Positions 24,062 to 32,391 are shown, counted from the stretch's first letter. The stretch: DNA of 33,325 bases from URHD0088 sp041488295 (GCA_041488295.1 JBGPOZ010000023.1:1-33325), one strand, 5' to 3'. A program made the numbers and translations. Notes: generated by a model not told the origin, from the letters alone.

Positions 24062-24139
24062 ATGCCAAAGGGCTCGATGGTGACGACCGACGACGGCAAG
24101 GCGTGGATCGTGCCACGACTTTGCCTGAATGTCGTGTGA
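24062..24139 (+). CDS. Possible 25-residue micro-ORF in the prkA leader
   Basis: ATG at 24062 with AAGG and a 7-nt spacer upstream; it ends at TGA 24137-24139. The predicted peptide begins MPKGSMVTTDDGKAWIV and ends in a hydrophobic tail with one Cys. I recognise no family. It is in frame with the larger 23888-24139 frame. It lies between the candidate stress promoter and prkA, so it could be a leader peptide, but it may also be chance. Confidence 0.25.
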   Translation: MPKGSMVTTDDGKAWIVPRLCLNVV

Positions 24140-24290
24140 TAAGGCGTGTCGACTCGAAATTGTATCTGCGGCAGTCGCGCGAAACGAGGGCAGCGTGGTT
24201 AAAACAAAAATAACAATTTGATGCGCATCCTTTATTTCGACCGACGCGTTTATACCGTAAGTAGCGGCTCTTTCCCATTCGAGGTGCGCG

Positions 24291-26237
24291 ATGCCTTCGG
24301 AAGACGGACTTTTCAGTCTTTTTTCAAGACTGTATGAAAGCCAACGGGAAGTGGAAATGTCCTTGGAGGACTACCTCCGAGGATGCACAGATGACCCGAA
24401 AATGATGGCCAGCTCGGCCGAACGCCTGCTCGAGGCGATCGGCGAGCCTGAGGTGGTGGATACCAGCCTCGATTCGCGAGTCGGCCGCATCTTCATGAAC
24501 CGGACCATCAAGGTCTATCCGGCCTTCGCCGATTTCTTCGGCATGGAGGAGACGATCGAGCGGATCGTCGGCTTCTTCCGCCATGCCGCGCAAGGGCTGG
24601 AGGAGCGCAAGCAGGTGCTCTATCTGCTCGGCCCGGTGGGCGGTGGCAAATCCTCGCTCGCCGAGCGCCTGAAGCTCCTGATGGAACGATGCCCGGTCTA
24701 TGCGCTGAAGGCGGGCGACGATGTCAGTCCGGTGTTCGAGAGCCCGCTCGGTCTCTTCGATCCGCATCAGATGGGCGCGGCGCTGGAGAAGCGCTACCAG
24801 ATTCCGCTGCGACGCCTGCCCGGCGTCATGTCGCCTTGGGCGGTGAAGCGCCTGCAGGAATTCGGCGGCGACATCACCAAGTTCCGCGTCGCGCGCCTCA
24901 TGCCATCGCGTCTCAAGCAGATCTGCATCTCGAAGACCGAGCCGGGCGACGAGAACAATCAGGACGTTTCGAGCCTCGTCGGCAAGGTCGATATCCGCAA
25001 GCTCGAATTCTTCAGTCAGAACGATCCCGACGCCTATTCCTATTCGGGCGGCCTCAACCGAACGACCCAGGGCATCCTCGAATTCGTCGAGATGTTCAAG
25101 GCGCCGATCAAGATGCTGCACCCGCTGCTGACGGCGACGCAGGAAGGCAACTATGTCGGCACCGAGAACATCGGCGGCATTCCCTTCCAAGGCATCATCC
25201 TCGCGCACTCCAACGAGGCCGAGTGGCAGACCTTCAAGAACAACAAAAACAATGAGGCGTTCATCGATCGCATCAGCGTCGTCAAGGTGCCGTACTGCCT
25301 GCGCGTCATGGAGGAGCGCAAGATCTACGAGAAGCTCGTCCAGACGAGCGAGCTGGCGAGCGCACCTTGCGCCCCGGGTACGCTCGAGATGCTGGCGCGC
25401 TTCAGCGTGCTGTCGCGCCTGAAGCCGCACGAGAATTCGAACCTTTACTCGAAGATGCGCGCCTATGACGGCGAGAGCCTCAAGGACACGGATCCGCGCA
25501 CGAAATCGGTGCAGGAATATCGCGACGCCGCCGGGGTCGACGAAGGCATGGAGGGCATCTCGACCCGCTTTGCCTTCAAGGTCCTCTCGAGCACCTTCAA
25601 TTTCGATACGCTCGAGGTCGCGGCCGATCCCGTCCACCTCATGTACGTGCTGGAGCAGGCAATCTGGCGCGAGCAGTTCCCCGAGGAGACGGAGAAGAAA
25701 TACCTCAACTTCATCAAGAGCGAGCTGGCGCCACGTTACGCCGAATTCATTGGCAATGAGATTCAGAAAGCCTATCTCGAATCCTATGCCGACTACGGAC
25801 AAAACCTGTTCGACCGATACGTCGCCTATGCCGATGCGTGGATCGAGGACCAGGACTACAAGGATCCGGATACGGGCCAGCTCATGAATCGCGAGCTCTT
25901 GAATCAGGAACTCTCGAAGATCGAGAAGCCGGCCGGGATCGCCAATCCCAAGGATTTCCGCAACGAGGTCGTGAAATTCGCCCTCCGCGCGCGCGCCAAC
26001 AATGCCGGCCGCAACCCTTCCTGGACGTCGTACGAAAAGCTGCGCGAAGTGATCGAGCGGCGCATGTTCAGCCAGGTCGAGGATCTGCTGCCGGTGATCA
26101 GCTTCGGTTCGAAGAAGGATTCGGATACCGAGAAAAAGCACACCGACTTCCTGCAGCGGATGGTCTCGCGCGGCTATACCGAGCGGCAGGTCCGCCGCCT
26201 GGTCGAATGGTACATGCGCGTGAACAAGGCCGGGTGA
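24291..26237 (+). CDS. prkA: PrkA/YeaG family serine kinase, AAA+ type
   Basis: A 648-aa cytosolic protein that follows E. coli YeaG nearly end to end. The AAA+ part contains FGMEETIERIVGFF and the Walker A LLGPVGGGKSSLAERL (GPVGGGKSS at 114-122). Highly conserved blocks follow: MSPWAVKRLQEFGGDITKFRV, EPGDENNQD and LLTATQEGNYVGTENI. The C-terminal PrkA domain includes GQNLFDRYVAYADAWIEDQDYKDPDTGQL. The family was described as a serine protein kinase; protease activity has been reported for Bacillus PrkA, so the biochemical role is unsettled. In enterobacteria it is linked to nitrogen starvation and stress survival. ATG 24291 has GAGGT about 6 nt upstream. First gene of the prkA-yeaH-spoVR operon. 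Confidence 0.97.
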   Translation: MPSEDGLFSLFSRLYESQREVEMSLEDYLRGCTDDPKMMASSAERLLEAIGEPEVVDTSLDSRVGRIFMNRTIKVYPAFADFFGMEETIERIVGFFRHAAQGLEERKQVLYLLGPVGGGKSSLAERLKLLMERCPVYALKAGDDVSPVFESPLGLFDPHQMGAALEKRYQIPLRRLPGVMSPWAVKRLQEFGGDITKFRVARLMPSRLKQICISKTEPGDENNQDVSSLVGKVDIRKLEFFSQNDPDAYSYSGGLNRTTQGILEFVEMFKAPIKMLHPLLTATQEGNYVGTENIGGIPFQGIILAHSNEAEWQTFKNNKNNEAFIDRISVVKVPYCLRVMEERKIYEKLVQTSELASAPCAPGTLEMLARFSVLSRLKPHENSNLYSKMRAYDGESLKDTDPRTKSVQEYRDAAGVDEGMEGISTRFAFKVLSSTFNFDTLEVAADPVHLMYVLEQAIWREQFPEETEKKYLNFIKSELAPRYAEFIGNEIQKAYLESYADYGQNLFDRYVAYADAWIEDQDYKDPDTGQLMNRELLNQELSKIEKPAGIANPKDFRNEVVKFALRARANNAGRNPSWTSYEKLREVIERRMFSQVEDLLPVISFGSKKDSDTEKKHTDFLQRMVSRGYTERQVRRLVEWYMRVNKAG

Positions 26238-26259
26238 GGCAGCTCGAGGAAATGCTGAC

Positions 26260-27540
26260 GTGAACATCGTCGACCGGCGCCCCAATCCAAAAGGCAAGAG
26301 TCTCGGCAACCGGCAACGGTTCATCTCCCGTGCCAGGGCCGAGATCAAAGGGGCGGTGCAGGAGGCGTTGCGCAAGCGAAAGATCGCCGATGTCGGCAGC
26401 GGCGAGAAGGTGGTGATCCCGACCAAGGGGATAAACGAGCCGACATTCCGGCATTCGCGGCGCACCGGACGGAGCGAGTACATCGTTCCCGGCAACAAGG
26501 AATATGTCGTCGGCGACGAGATCCCGCGTCCGCAAGGCGGCAGCGGCGGGGGCGGATCGGAGGGAAGTCCCGACGGCGAAGGCGAGGATTCCTTCGAATT
26601 CACGCTCTCCAGGGAAGAGTTCCTCGACATGTTCTTCGAGGATCTCGAGCTTCCCGATCTCATCAAGAAGACGTTGAAGGAGACAACCGCCACCGACAAT
26701 TCACGCGCCGGCTACACGGTGAGCGGCGCGCCGGCCAATTTCAGCGTCGCCCGCACGATGCGAAACAGCATGGCGCGGCGCATCTCGCTGCGTCGCCCGA
26801 AGCAGGCGGATGTGGAGGCGCTCGAGCGCGAGCTCGAGGAGTGCGAGGAGGCGGGCGATGCCGATGGCGCGGCGCGGATCAGGCAGGAGCTCGACGAGCT
26901 GCTTCGCCGCACCAAGCTCATCCCGTACATCGATCCGGTCGATGTGCGCTACAAGCGCTTCGAGCGGGTGCCGCGGCCGAACACCCAGGCGGTGATGTTT
27001 TGCCTCATGGACGTCTCCGGCTCGATGACCGAGACGATGAAGGACATCGCCAAGCGCTTCTTCATGCTCCTTCACGTCTTTCTCGAGCGTCGCTATCGCA
27101 CGGTCGATGTCGTCTTCGTGCGCCACACCAGCACCGCCGAGGAGGTCGATGAGGAGACCTTCTTCTACAGCCGCGAGACGGGCGGAACCGTCGTCTCGAC
27201 GGCGCTCGAGAAGATGCTGGAGATCGCGCGGGCGCGCTATCCGCTCGACACCTGGAACATCTATGCCGCGCAAGCCTCCGATGGCGACAATTACGGCGCC
27301 GACAGCGGCCGGTGCGTCGAGCTTCTCGGCGGCGAGGTGCTGCCGCTCTGCCAGTACTTCGCCTATGTCGAGGTCGGCGAGGGTGGCGAGGCGGCAATGG
27401 GCCGCGAGAGCGATCTCTGGCGCTCCTACGCACAGGTTGCCCCGGCGCACGCGCATTTCGCCATGAAGCGCGTCGCCGACCGCACTCAGATCTTTCCGGT
27501 GTTCCATGAGCTTTTCGACAAAGAACGCGCCCGCGCCTGA
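26260..27540 (+). CDS. yeaH: DUF444/YeaH protein with a VWA-type domain
   Basis: A 426-aa protein of the YeaH/YhbH family. It begins with the conserved DRRPNPKGKSLGNRQRFISR and a Gly/Ser-rich stretch (about 90-107). It ends in a von Willebrand factor A-like domain with the metal-site motif DVSGSM at 251-256. NIYAAQASDGDNYG and the terminal VFHELF are also conserved. The family is encoded with PrkA/YeaG and may act as its partner; the mechanism is not known. The start is GTG at 26260 with GAGGA 9 nt upstream, 22 nt after prkA. The last 35 nt overlap the start of spoVR. Confidence 0.95.
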   Translation: MNIVDRRPNPKGKSLGNRQRFISRARAEIKGAVQEALRKRKIADVGSGEKVVIPTKGINEPTFRHSRRTGRSEYIVPGNKEYVVGDEIPRPQGGSGGGGSEGSPDGEGEDSFEFTLSREEFLDMFFEDLELPDLIKKTLKETTATDNSRAGYTVSGAPANFSVARTMRNSMARRISLRRPKQADVEALERELEECEEAGDADGAARIRQELDELLRRTKLIPYIDPVDVRYKRFERVPRPNTQAVMFCLMDVSGSMTETMKDIAKRFFMLLHVFLERRYRTVDVVFVRHTSTAEEVDEETFFYSRETGGTVVSTALEKMLEIARARYPLDTWNIYAAQASDGDNYGADSGRCVELLGGEVLPLCQYFAYVEVGEGGEAAMGRESDLWRSYAQVAPAHAHFAMKRVADRTQIFPVFHELFDKERARA

Positions 27541-29110
27541 GCCGAAGGCCCAAACGTCGATGCTGTCGGTGAACGCAGAACGCAAACCGCTTTACGACGG
27601 TCCAAACTGGGATTTCGCCATCTTGCAGCGCGTCCATGCCGCGGTCGAGGAGATCGCGCTTGGCGAGATCGGTCTCGATATCTATCCCAACCAGATCGAG
27701 GTGATCACTTCCGAGCAGATGCTCGATGCCTATGCCTCCGTCGGTTTGCCCCTCATGTACCGGCATTGGAGCTTCGGCAAGCGCTTTGCCCATCACGAGG
27801 CGCTCTACCGCAAGGGCCTGCAGGGCCTTGCATACGAGATCGTCATCAATTCGAGCCCATGCATCAGCTACATCATGGAAGAAAACTCGATGACGATGCA
27901 GACGCTCGTCATCGCGCATGCCGCTTTCGGCCACAACCACTTCTTCAAGAACAATTATCTCTTCCGGCAGTGGACCGACGCAGAGGGCATTCTCGATTAT
28001 CTCGCCTTCGCGCGGGACTACACTGCGAAATGCGAGGAGCGTTACGGCTTCGAGGCGGTCGAACGTGTGATCGACGCGGCGCATGCGCTGCGTGACCACG
28101 GCGTCAACCGGTATGCCCACCGCGGGAAACCCAATCTCGGCGAGGAGCGGCGACGCGAGGAAGAGCGGCGCGCGCATGACGAGGCGAACTACAACGACCT
28201 CTGGCGCACCGTGCCGACCTCCGGGACGCGCGGGGACAGCGACGATGAGGGCACCCGCAACTTGGCGGAGCGGCGGGTCAAGCTCGGCCTTCCCGAAGAA
28301 AACATCCTGTACTTCATCGAGAAGCGGGCGCCGAAGATCGAGGGTTGGCAACGCGAGCTGGTTCGCATCGTGCGCAACGTCTCGCAATATTTCTATCCGC
28401 AGAAGCAGACGCAGCTCATGAACGAGGGCTGCGCGACATTCTGTCACTACGAGATCATGAACCGTCTGCATGCCAAGGGCCTCGTCACCGAGGGCGCGAT
28501 GCTCGAGTTCCTCCACTCGCACTCGAGCGTCGTCTTCCAGCCGGCTTTCGACGACCCGCGCTACAGCGGCATCAACCCCTACGCTCTCGGCTTCGCCATG
28601 ATGGAGGACGTGAAGCGCATTTGCACCGAGCCGACCGATGAGGATCGCGCGTGGTTTCCGGAGCTGGCCGGCAACGGCGATCCCTATGGCACGTTGCGCC
28701 AAGCCTGGGCCAATTTCCGCGACGAGAGTTTCGTGCTGCAGTATCTGAGCCCGCACCTCATCCGCAAGTTCAGGCTGTTCCAGGTGACCGACGACAGCGG
28801 CGAGGAGACCATGCGCGTCGACGCGATCCATGACGAGCTCGGCTATCGCCGCGTGCGCAGCGCGCTGTCGCGACAATACGATCTCGCCCGCCGCGAGCCC
28901 GATATCCAGGTGATCGACGTCGACCTCGCCGGCGACCGCTGCCTCGTCCTGGCGCACACGGTCTACAATGGCGTCCTACTCGAGGACAAAACCTGTCAGG
29001 CGGTGCTGAGCCACGTCGCGACACTTTGGGGGTACAATGTGCGCCTCCTCGAACGCGATGCCCTCACCGACGAAACAATCAAGGCGCACGAGCACGTCGC
29101 GCCGCACTGA
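27506..29110 (+). CDS. SpoVR/YcgB family protein
   Basis: A 534-aa cytosolic protein matching E. coli YcgB along its length: QIEVITSEQMLDAYASVGLP, HWSFGKRF, GLAYEIVINSSPCI, FFKNNYLFRQWTDA, YFYPQKQTQLMNEG and FLHSHSSVVFQPAF. In Bacillus, SpoVR affects spore cortex formation; in Gram-negatives it is a stress-linked partner of PrkA and YeaH. In the NEGxATFxHY motif this protein has Cys at both x positions, where YcgB has Trp; I believe Cys forms are common in alphaproteobacteria. The first 18 residues are not conserved and an ATG at 27560 is an alternative. ATG 27506 overlaps the DUF444 gene by 35 nt, so translational coupling is likely. Confidence 0.96.
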   Translation: MSFSTKNAPAPEPKAQTSMLSVNAERKPLYDGPNWDFAILQRVHAAVEEIALGEIGLDIYPNQIEVITSEQMLDAYASVGLPLMYRHWSFGKRFAHHEALYRKGLQGLAYEIVINSSPCISYIMEENSMTMQTLVIAHAAFGHNHFFKNNYLFRQWTDAEGILDYLAFARDYTAKCEERYGFEAVERVIDAAHALRDHGVNRYAHRGKPNLGEERRREEERRAHDEANYNDLWRTVPTSGTRGDSDDEGTRNLAERRVKLGLPEENILYFIEKRAPKIEGWQRELVRIVRNVSQYFYPQKQTQLMNEGCATFCHYEIMNRLHAKGLVTEGAMLEFLHSHSSVVFQPAFDDPRYSGINPYALGFAMMEDVKRICTEPTDEDRAWFPELAGNGDPYGTLRQAWANFRDESFVLQYLSPHLIRKFRLFQVTDDSGEETMRVDAIHDELGYRRVRSALSRQYDLARREPDIQVIDVDLAGDRCLVLAHTVYNGVLLEDKTCQAVLSHVATLWGYNVRLLERDALTDETIKAHEHVAPH

Positions 29111-29127
29111 CGAGCGCAAGGCCGTTG

Positions 29128-30054
29128 TCACAATGGCGTCAGATCGTGGAAGCGGCTGTAGTCGACGGCGGTGCGGCCGTCGGGGAGGATCGAGAGGATA
29201 TCGGCGAAGCGGCGATCCCAGGCGATATCGTCGGCGATAAAGGAATAGCGGGCGTGGATCGGCTGCGAGAATGTCTCGTCGATGCCGGTCAAGGTCACGA
29301 TGATTTCGACGCCGTCCGTACGCAGTGATTCCGGGCTTGCCTCGTGCAGCGGCGAATCCCGACCGATCGGGTGCATGATCGTCCAGGTCAAGGCGAAGAG
29401 TGGGCTCCGCGCGCGCGCCACGCGCAGATCGTGGAAGCGGCGCATGCGATGGCCCTCGGCCGTCGTTTCGTCGCGCGCCAGGGTCACCTGCACCTCCGCC
29501 GCGAGGATCTGGTTGCGCCGCTGATTGGCGGCGCGAAGCATCAATGTCGGAACACCGTCATAGGGCACAATCACCGCATGGCGCGTGAACAACACCCGCG
29601 CGGTCGGGCGCGAGACGCGCGCGAAGACGAGGCCCGCCGCGATCGCGACGGTGATCATTCCGAGCAGCGTCTCGACGGTCATCAAGAGGTTGGCGTAGAG
29701 CGTCTGTGGATACATGACGCCGTAGCCGATCGTCGCCATCGTCTGCACGCTGAAGAAGAAGGCGTCGCTGAAGACGCCAGGTCGCGCGTTGGCGATGGCG
29801 TCGCCGCCGGCCATGTAAAGCAGCGCGAAGACGACATTCGCGGCGATGTAGACCGATGACAATCCGGCGAGGAATGATGGCCAGCCGATCGTCAAGAGGC
29901 CGTGATAGACATCGCGCCAGCCGCGCGGCTGACCCTGGCGAACGACGTCAGGTCGCCCGCCGCGCCCGACCATGCGCGGCGGGCTTACGCCGCGATTCTC
30001 CGTCTGCAACGATGTGACGGCCTCGCTTTTTGCCTTTCGATCGATCAATGACAC
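29128..30054 (-). CDS. KirBac-type inward-rectifier potassium channel
   Basis: A 308-aa inner-membrane channel. TM1 lies near 54-80 (GWPSFLAGLSSVYIAANVVFALLY). The pore helix and filter are FFFSVQTMATIGYG, with TIGYG at 108-112, and TM2 is ETLLGMITVAIAAGLVFARV. The cytoplasmic immunoglobulin-like domain carries Kir hallmarks (FTRHAVIVPYDG, LMLRAANQRRNQ, ARARSPLFALTWTIMHPIG, DETFSQPIHARYSF). It closely resembles KirBac1.1 from Burkholderia. The filter has Ile where most K channels have Val, which is tolerated. I chose GTG 30054 because AGGAG is 8 nt upstream; in-frame TTG 30120 and ATG 30099 have no ribosome site. It is tail-to-tail with spoVR (17 bp). Confidence 0.93.
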   Translation of the reverse strand: MSLIDRKAKSEAVTSLQTENRGVSPPRMVGRGGRPDVVRQGQPRGWRDVYHGLLTIGWPSFLAGLSSVYIAANVVFALLYMAGGDAIANARPGVFSDAFFFSVQTMATIGYGVMYPQTLYANLLMTVETLLGMITVAIAAGLVFARVSRPTARVLFTRHAVIVPYDGVPTLMLRAANQRRNQILAAEVQVTLARDETTAEGHRMRRFHDLRVARARSPLFALTWTIMHPIGRDSPLHEASPESLRTDGVEIIVTLTGIDETFSQPIHARYSFIADDIAWDRRFADILSILPDGRTAVDYSRFHDLTPL

Positions 30055-30133
30055 ACACCGCGCTCCTGTCGGATCACTCGGAAGCAGCTTAGCGGCCATC
30101 GCCGATGCCGGGGAGCGCAAAATGGCCGCGTCC

Positions 30134-30163
30134 CTCTCTCGCGGCGGATTGCCGAGCGAGAGG
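30134..30163. repeat. Hairpin in the Kir/lipoprotein spacer
   Basis: CTCTCGC and GCGAGAG form a 7-bp stem around a 13-nt loop, extended by two pairs including one G-U. It lies upstream of both divergent genes. Its role is unknown; it could be an operator or a leader structure. Confidence 0.35.
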
Positions 30164-30201
30164 GCGCCGGAGCAAACCTTCGAACTTTCGGCTAGTTCGC
30201 A

Positions 30202-30228
30202 AAAAGGCGGGGCGTTACTATCGCCCCG
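30202..30228 (-). terminator. Rho-independent terminator reading leftwards
   Basis: CGGGGCG-N7-CGCCCCG forms a perfect 7-bp stem (30208-30228). On the minus strand it is followed by CC and TTTTT. That makes a textbook terminator for leftward transcription, although no minus-strand gene ends here. It may shield the channel gene from upstream transcription or end an antisense RNA over the lipoprotein gene. Confidence 0.55.
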
Positions 30229-30257
30229 TCGTTGACGGCCACAAACAGGAACTCAAA

Positions 30258-30434
30258 ATGAAATCCAAGATCATCGCGGCGACCTTCCTCGCACTTCTCC
30301 TTGGCGGGTGCACTGGCCGTTTTGTCGGCTTCACGGAATGCGCCAAAGACGGCTCGCCGGTCTGGCAGGAATACCCGAATGCCGCCGGCAATTACGACGG
30401 ACTCGACGTCAGCGCGGCAAACTGTAAGCACTGA
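30258..30434 (+). CDS. Small lipoprotein, 58 residues
   Basis: A short protein with a classic type II signal: a basic start (MKSK), a hydrophobic core (IIAATFLALL) and the lipobox LGGC at residues 15-18, Cys18 being the lipidated residue. The mature part is only about 40 residues with two further Cys (about 28 and 56) that could form a disulfide. It ends in Lys-His. ATG 30258 has AGGA 8-9 nt upstream. No family recognised. Its place in the envelope (inner or outer membrane) cannot be settled; Thr at +2 does not signal inner-membrane retention by the Asp rule. A strong hairpin follows the stop codon, which supports a real transcription unit. Confidence 0.75.
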   Translation: MKSKIIAATFLALLLGGCTGRFVGFTECAKDGSPVWQEYPNAAGNYDGLDVSAANCKH

Positions 30435-30444
30435 TATGGCGACG

Positions 30445-30477
30445 GGCGATGGGCTCGGCACGAACGAGCCTATCGCC
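30445..30477 (+). terminator. 13-bp hairpin after the lipoprotein gene
   Basis: Arms 30445-30457 (GGCGATGGGCTCG) and 30465-30477 (CGAGCCTATCGCC) pair over 13 positions, with one G-U in RNA, around a 7-nt loop, 10 nt after the stop codon. No T-run follows, so it may be an L-shaped terminator or a 3' mRNA-stabilising hairpin. Confidence 0.55.
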
Positions 30478-30681
30478 GCACGCCGTTGCGCCGTGGCATT
30501 CAGATTCATCTCAGCTCATCCCGCTCGCGCCGGCAATGCGATCGCCGTGAGCAGGGGCGAAGGGCCGTGCTCAAAAATGGGGCAGGCGATGTGAAAAACT
30601 TTCGGGTGCGCCGGGGAGGGGCGGGATCTTTGATGCGTAGAACGTGCAGAGCCGGTATCGCACGAAGGATTTTCTTCAAGA

Positions 30682-30768
30682 ATGGTCAGGGTTCTGTTCT
30701 GGCTCGGCATCGCGACGATCGCTGGTTGGGCCGCCTTCTCCGCTTACGCCGCGATCACGATGTTTTGA
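30682..30768 (+). CDS. Possible 28-residue single-pass membrane peptide
   Basis: ATG 30682 to TGA 30766-30768 encodes MVRVLFWLGIATIAG followed by a hydrophobic Ala-rich run, ending ITMF: one predicted membrane helix with a basic start. An AAGGA-like site lies 12 nt upstream, which is far. It sits in an otherwise empty spacer. It may be chance. Confidence 0.3.
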   Translation: MVRVLFWLGIATIAGWAAFSAYAAITMF

Positions 30769-30831
30769 CGGAGCGTCGGCCCGTCGATTGCCCTTGCTCG
30801 GAGCAACCGGGGCGGGGAGTATCGGCCGATC

Positions 30832-32391
30832 ATGGGGTCCGACGCGTACGAAATTGAGCTGAAGCTGCACGCCGCGCCCGACGATCTGGCACGATTGCGC
30901 CGTCTGCCGCTGCTGTCCAGCTTGCGGGTCGGCGCGCCGAAGACGCAGCGTTTCGTCACGACGTATTTCGATACTCCCGATCTCGGCCTGGCGCGGAGCG
31001 GCGTTGCCTTGCGCGTGCGGCGCGCCGGGCGGAGACGCATTCAAACCGTCAAGGCACGGGCCCGCGCTGCGCTCGGCGACAGTGCCGGCGCGGCGGTGCG
31101 CCGCGAATGGGAATGGCACCTTCCCAGCAACGATCCCGATCTCGCCGTCTTGGACGGGCTTGGTATCTGCGCGCTGCCCGATGCCGAAGATCTCGCGCGG
31201 ATCCGGCCGATCTTCAGGACCGAGATCGAGCGCACGACCATGGAGTTGGTGACGCATTCTGCGGCGCGGATCGAGCTCGCTTTTGACCGCGGGGCGATCA
31301 TCGTCGGCACGGCACGCGTTCCCGTCAGCGAGATCGAGCTCGAGCTTTTGCAGGAACCGGACGCTCATGCCCAGATCGATCAGCTCTACGAGATCGCTCT
31401 CCTCTTGCACGAAGCGGTGCCACTGCAGATCGGCACCGACAGCAAGGCGGATATCGGCTACGCCGTGCTGTCGGGGGCGATCCCCAAACCGTGCAAGTCG
31501 GTGCCGGTCGCGCTGACGGCGAGGGAGACCGGGGCAGAAGCCTTCGCGCGCATTGCACGCGCTTGCATCAGCCATCTTCTCGACAATCAACGCTGCGTCC
31601 TCGAGGGTTCCGATAGCGGCGCAATCCACCAGATGCGCGTCGCATTGCGCCGGCTGCGCGCCGCAATGAGTCTCTTCAAGGGGCTCATCGGAACCGGTGG
31701 CGCCGCCGCGCTGAGGCGCGAGGTGAAATGGCTCGCGGGCGAACTGTCGCCGGCGCGCGATTGGGACGTCCTCGTCGAGGAGACGCTTGCGCGCTTCAAG
31801 CGGATGAAGACGATCGCCGCGGCGGCTCGATCGCTGGCTCCCCGGGCCAAGGCGGCACGCAATGCGGCTCGGCAGCGCGCGGTCGCGGCGGTATGCTCGC
31901 CACGCTATGCCGCACTCGTCCTGCGGCTCGGCCAATGGATCGAGGAGCAGCGTTGGCCCAAGGGAGAGGCTCTTCCGGTCGGCGCCCGTGAACCGATCAG
32001 CGCGGCGGCGACCCTGTTGCTCGATCGCCGGGCGCGCAAGGTGCGCGATGCCGGTAAGCGCATAGCCAGCCTTTCGGCCGAGCAGCGGCACGAGCTGCGT
32101 AAATCGCTGAAGACGATGCGTTATGCGGCGAGCTTTTTCAGCTCGCTCTATCCCGGCCGCCGCACCGAGCGCTACCTCGCGGCATTGAGCGGGATGCAGG
32201 ACGTGCTCGGGCTCTTGAACGACCTGTCTGTCGCCGACGAATTGGTCGGCAGCCTCGATCGGGATCCTGACAGCGCGGCGGTCAAGGTCTTGCGCAAGGC
32301 GCTCGCGGCGCGGCTCGAGGTCCATCTCGCCGACCTGCCGGCGGCGTCGAGGACGTTCAGGACCGCCGAACCGTTCTGGCGCCCGCCATAG
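30832..32391 (+). CDS. CYTH and CHAD domain protein, putative inorganic triphosphatase
   Basis: A 519-aa two-domain protein. The N-terminal CYTH domain (about 1-200) opens with the ExExK signature EIELK (Glu7, Glu9, Lys11). It continues with TTYFDTPDLGLARSGVALRVRR and alternating charged strands that line the triphosphate tunnel. The C-terminal CHAD domain (about 220-510) is helical and His/Arg-rich (HQMRVALRRLRAAM, ELRKSLKTMRYAASFF), a polyphosphate-binding fold. E. coli YgiF has the same order and hydrolyses inorganic triphosphate. A link to polyphosphate granules is expected from the CHAD family but no ppk is present here. ATG 30832 has GGGGAG about 12 nt upstream. Its stop codon abuts that of the SGNH gene with no spacing. 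Confidence 0.93.
   Translation: MGSDAYEIELKLHAAPDDLARLRRLPLLSSLRVGAPKTQRFVTTYFDTPDLGLARSGVALRVRRAGRRRIQTVKARARAALGDSAGAAVRREWEWHLPSNDPDLAVLDGLGICALPDAEDLARIRPIFRTEIERTTMELVTHSAARIELAFDRGAIIVGTARVPVSEIELELLQEPDAHAQIDQLYEIALLLHEAVPLQIGTDSKADIGYAVLSGAIPKPCKSVPVALTARETGAEAFARIARACISHLLDNQRCVLEGSDSGAIHQMRVALRRLRAAMSLFKGLIGTGGAAALRREVKWLAGELSPARDWDVLVEETLARFKRMKTIAAAARSLAPRAKAARNAARQRAVAAVCSPRYAALVLRLGQWIEEQRWPKGEALPVGAREPISAAATLLLDRRARKVRDAGKRIASLSAEQRHELRKSLKTMRYAASFFSSLYPGRRTERYLAALSGMQDVLGLLNDLSVADELVGSLDRDPDSAAVKVLRKALAARLEVHLADLPAASRTFRTAEPFWRPP

Larger units (their letters stand above)
23656..24290 (+). other. 635-bp leader region upstream of prkA
   Basis: This long stretch has no confident gene. 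It holds a TATAAT hexamer (23849-23854), a candidate stress promoter (23967-23991), a possible micro-ORF (24062-24139) and a short A-rich patch (24199-24215). A plus-strand frame at 23888-24139 has AGGA upstream but an uninformative Arg/Cys-rich product. It could also be read as a long untranslated leader or a small RNA. The prkA start itself has a GAGGT site. Confidence 0.5.
30435..30831. other. 397-bp spacer between lipoprotein and CYTH-CHAD genes
   Basis: Apart from the hairpin at 30445-30477 and a possible 28-codon membrane micro-ORF at 30682-30768, I see no gene, RNA or repeat here. Other short open frames overlap one another and are rich in Arg/Gly, as expected of random GC-rich sequence. 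Confidence 0.5.

Noticed and set aside
24100..24127. TGCCACG-N3-TTGCC as a sigma-54 promoter for prkA
   Set aside because: The invariant GG is GC and the spacing is one base short.
24199..24213. TTAA-N7-ATAA resembling a CtrA site near prkA
   Set aside because: It lies in an A-rich run where such matches are likely by chance, and no flagellar or cell-cycle context supports it.
24324..26699. 791-codon open frame on the minus strand across prkA
   Set aside because: It mirrors the strongly conserved PrkA gene; its product has no recognisable domain and such frames are common opposite GC-rich genes.
27062..28957. 631-codon minus-strand frame across the DUF444 and SpoVR genes
   Set aside because: Antisense shadow of two genes that match YeaH and YcgB along their whole length.
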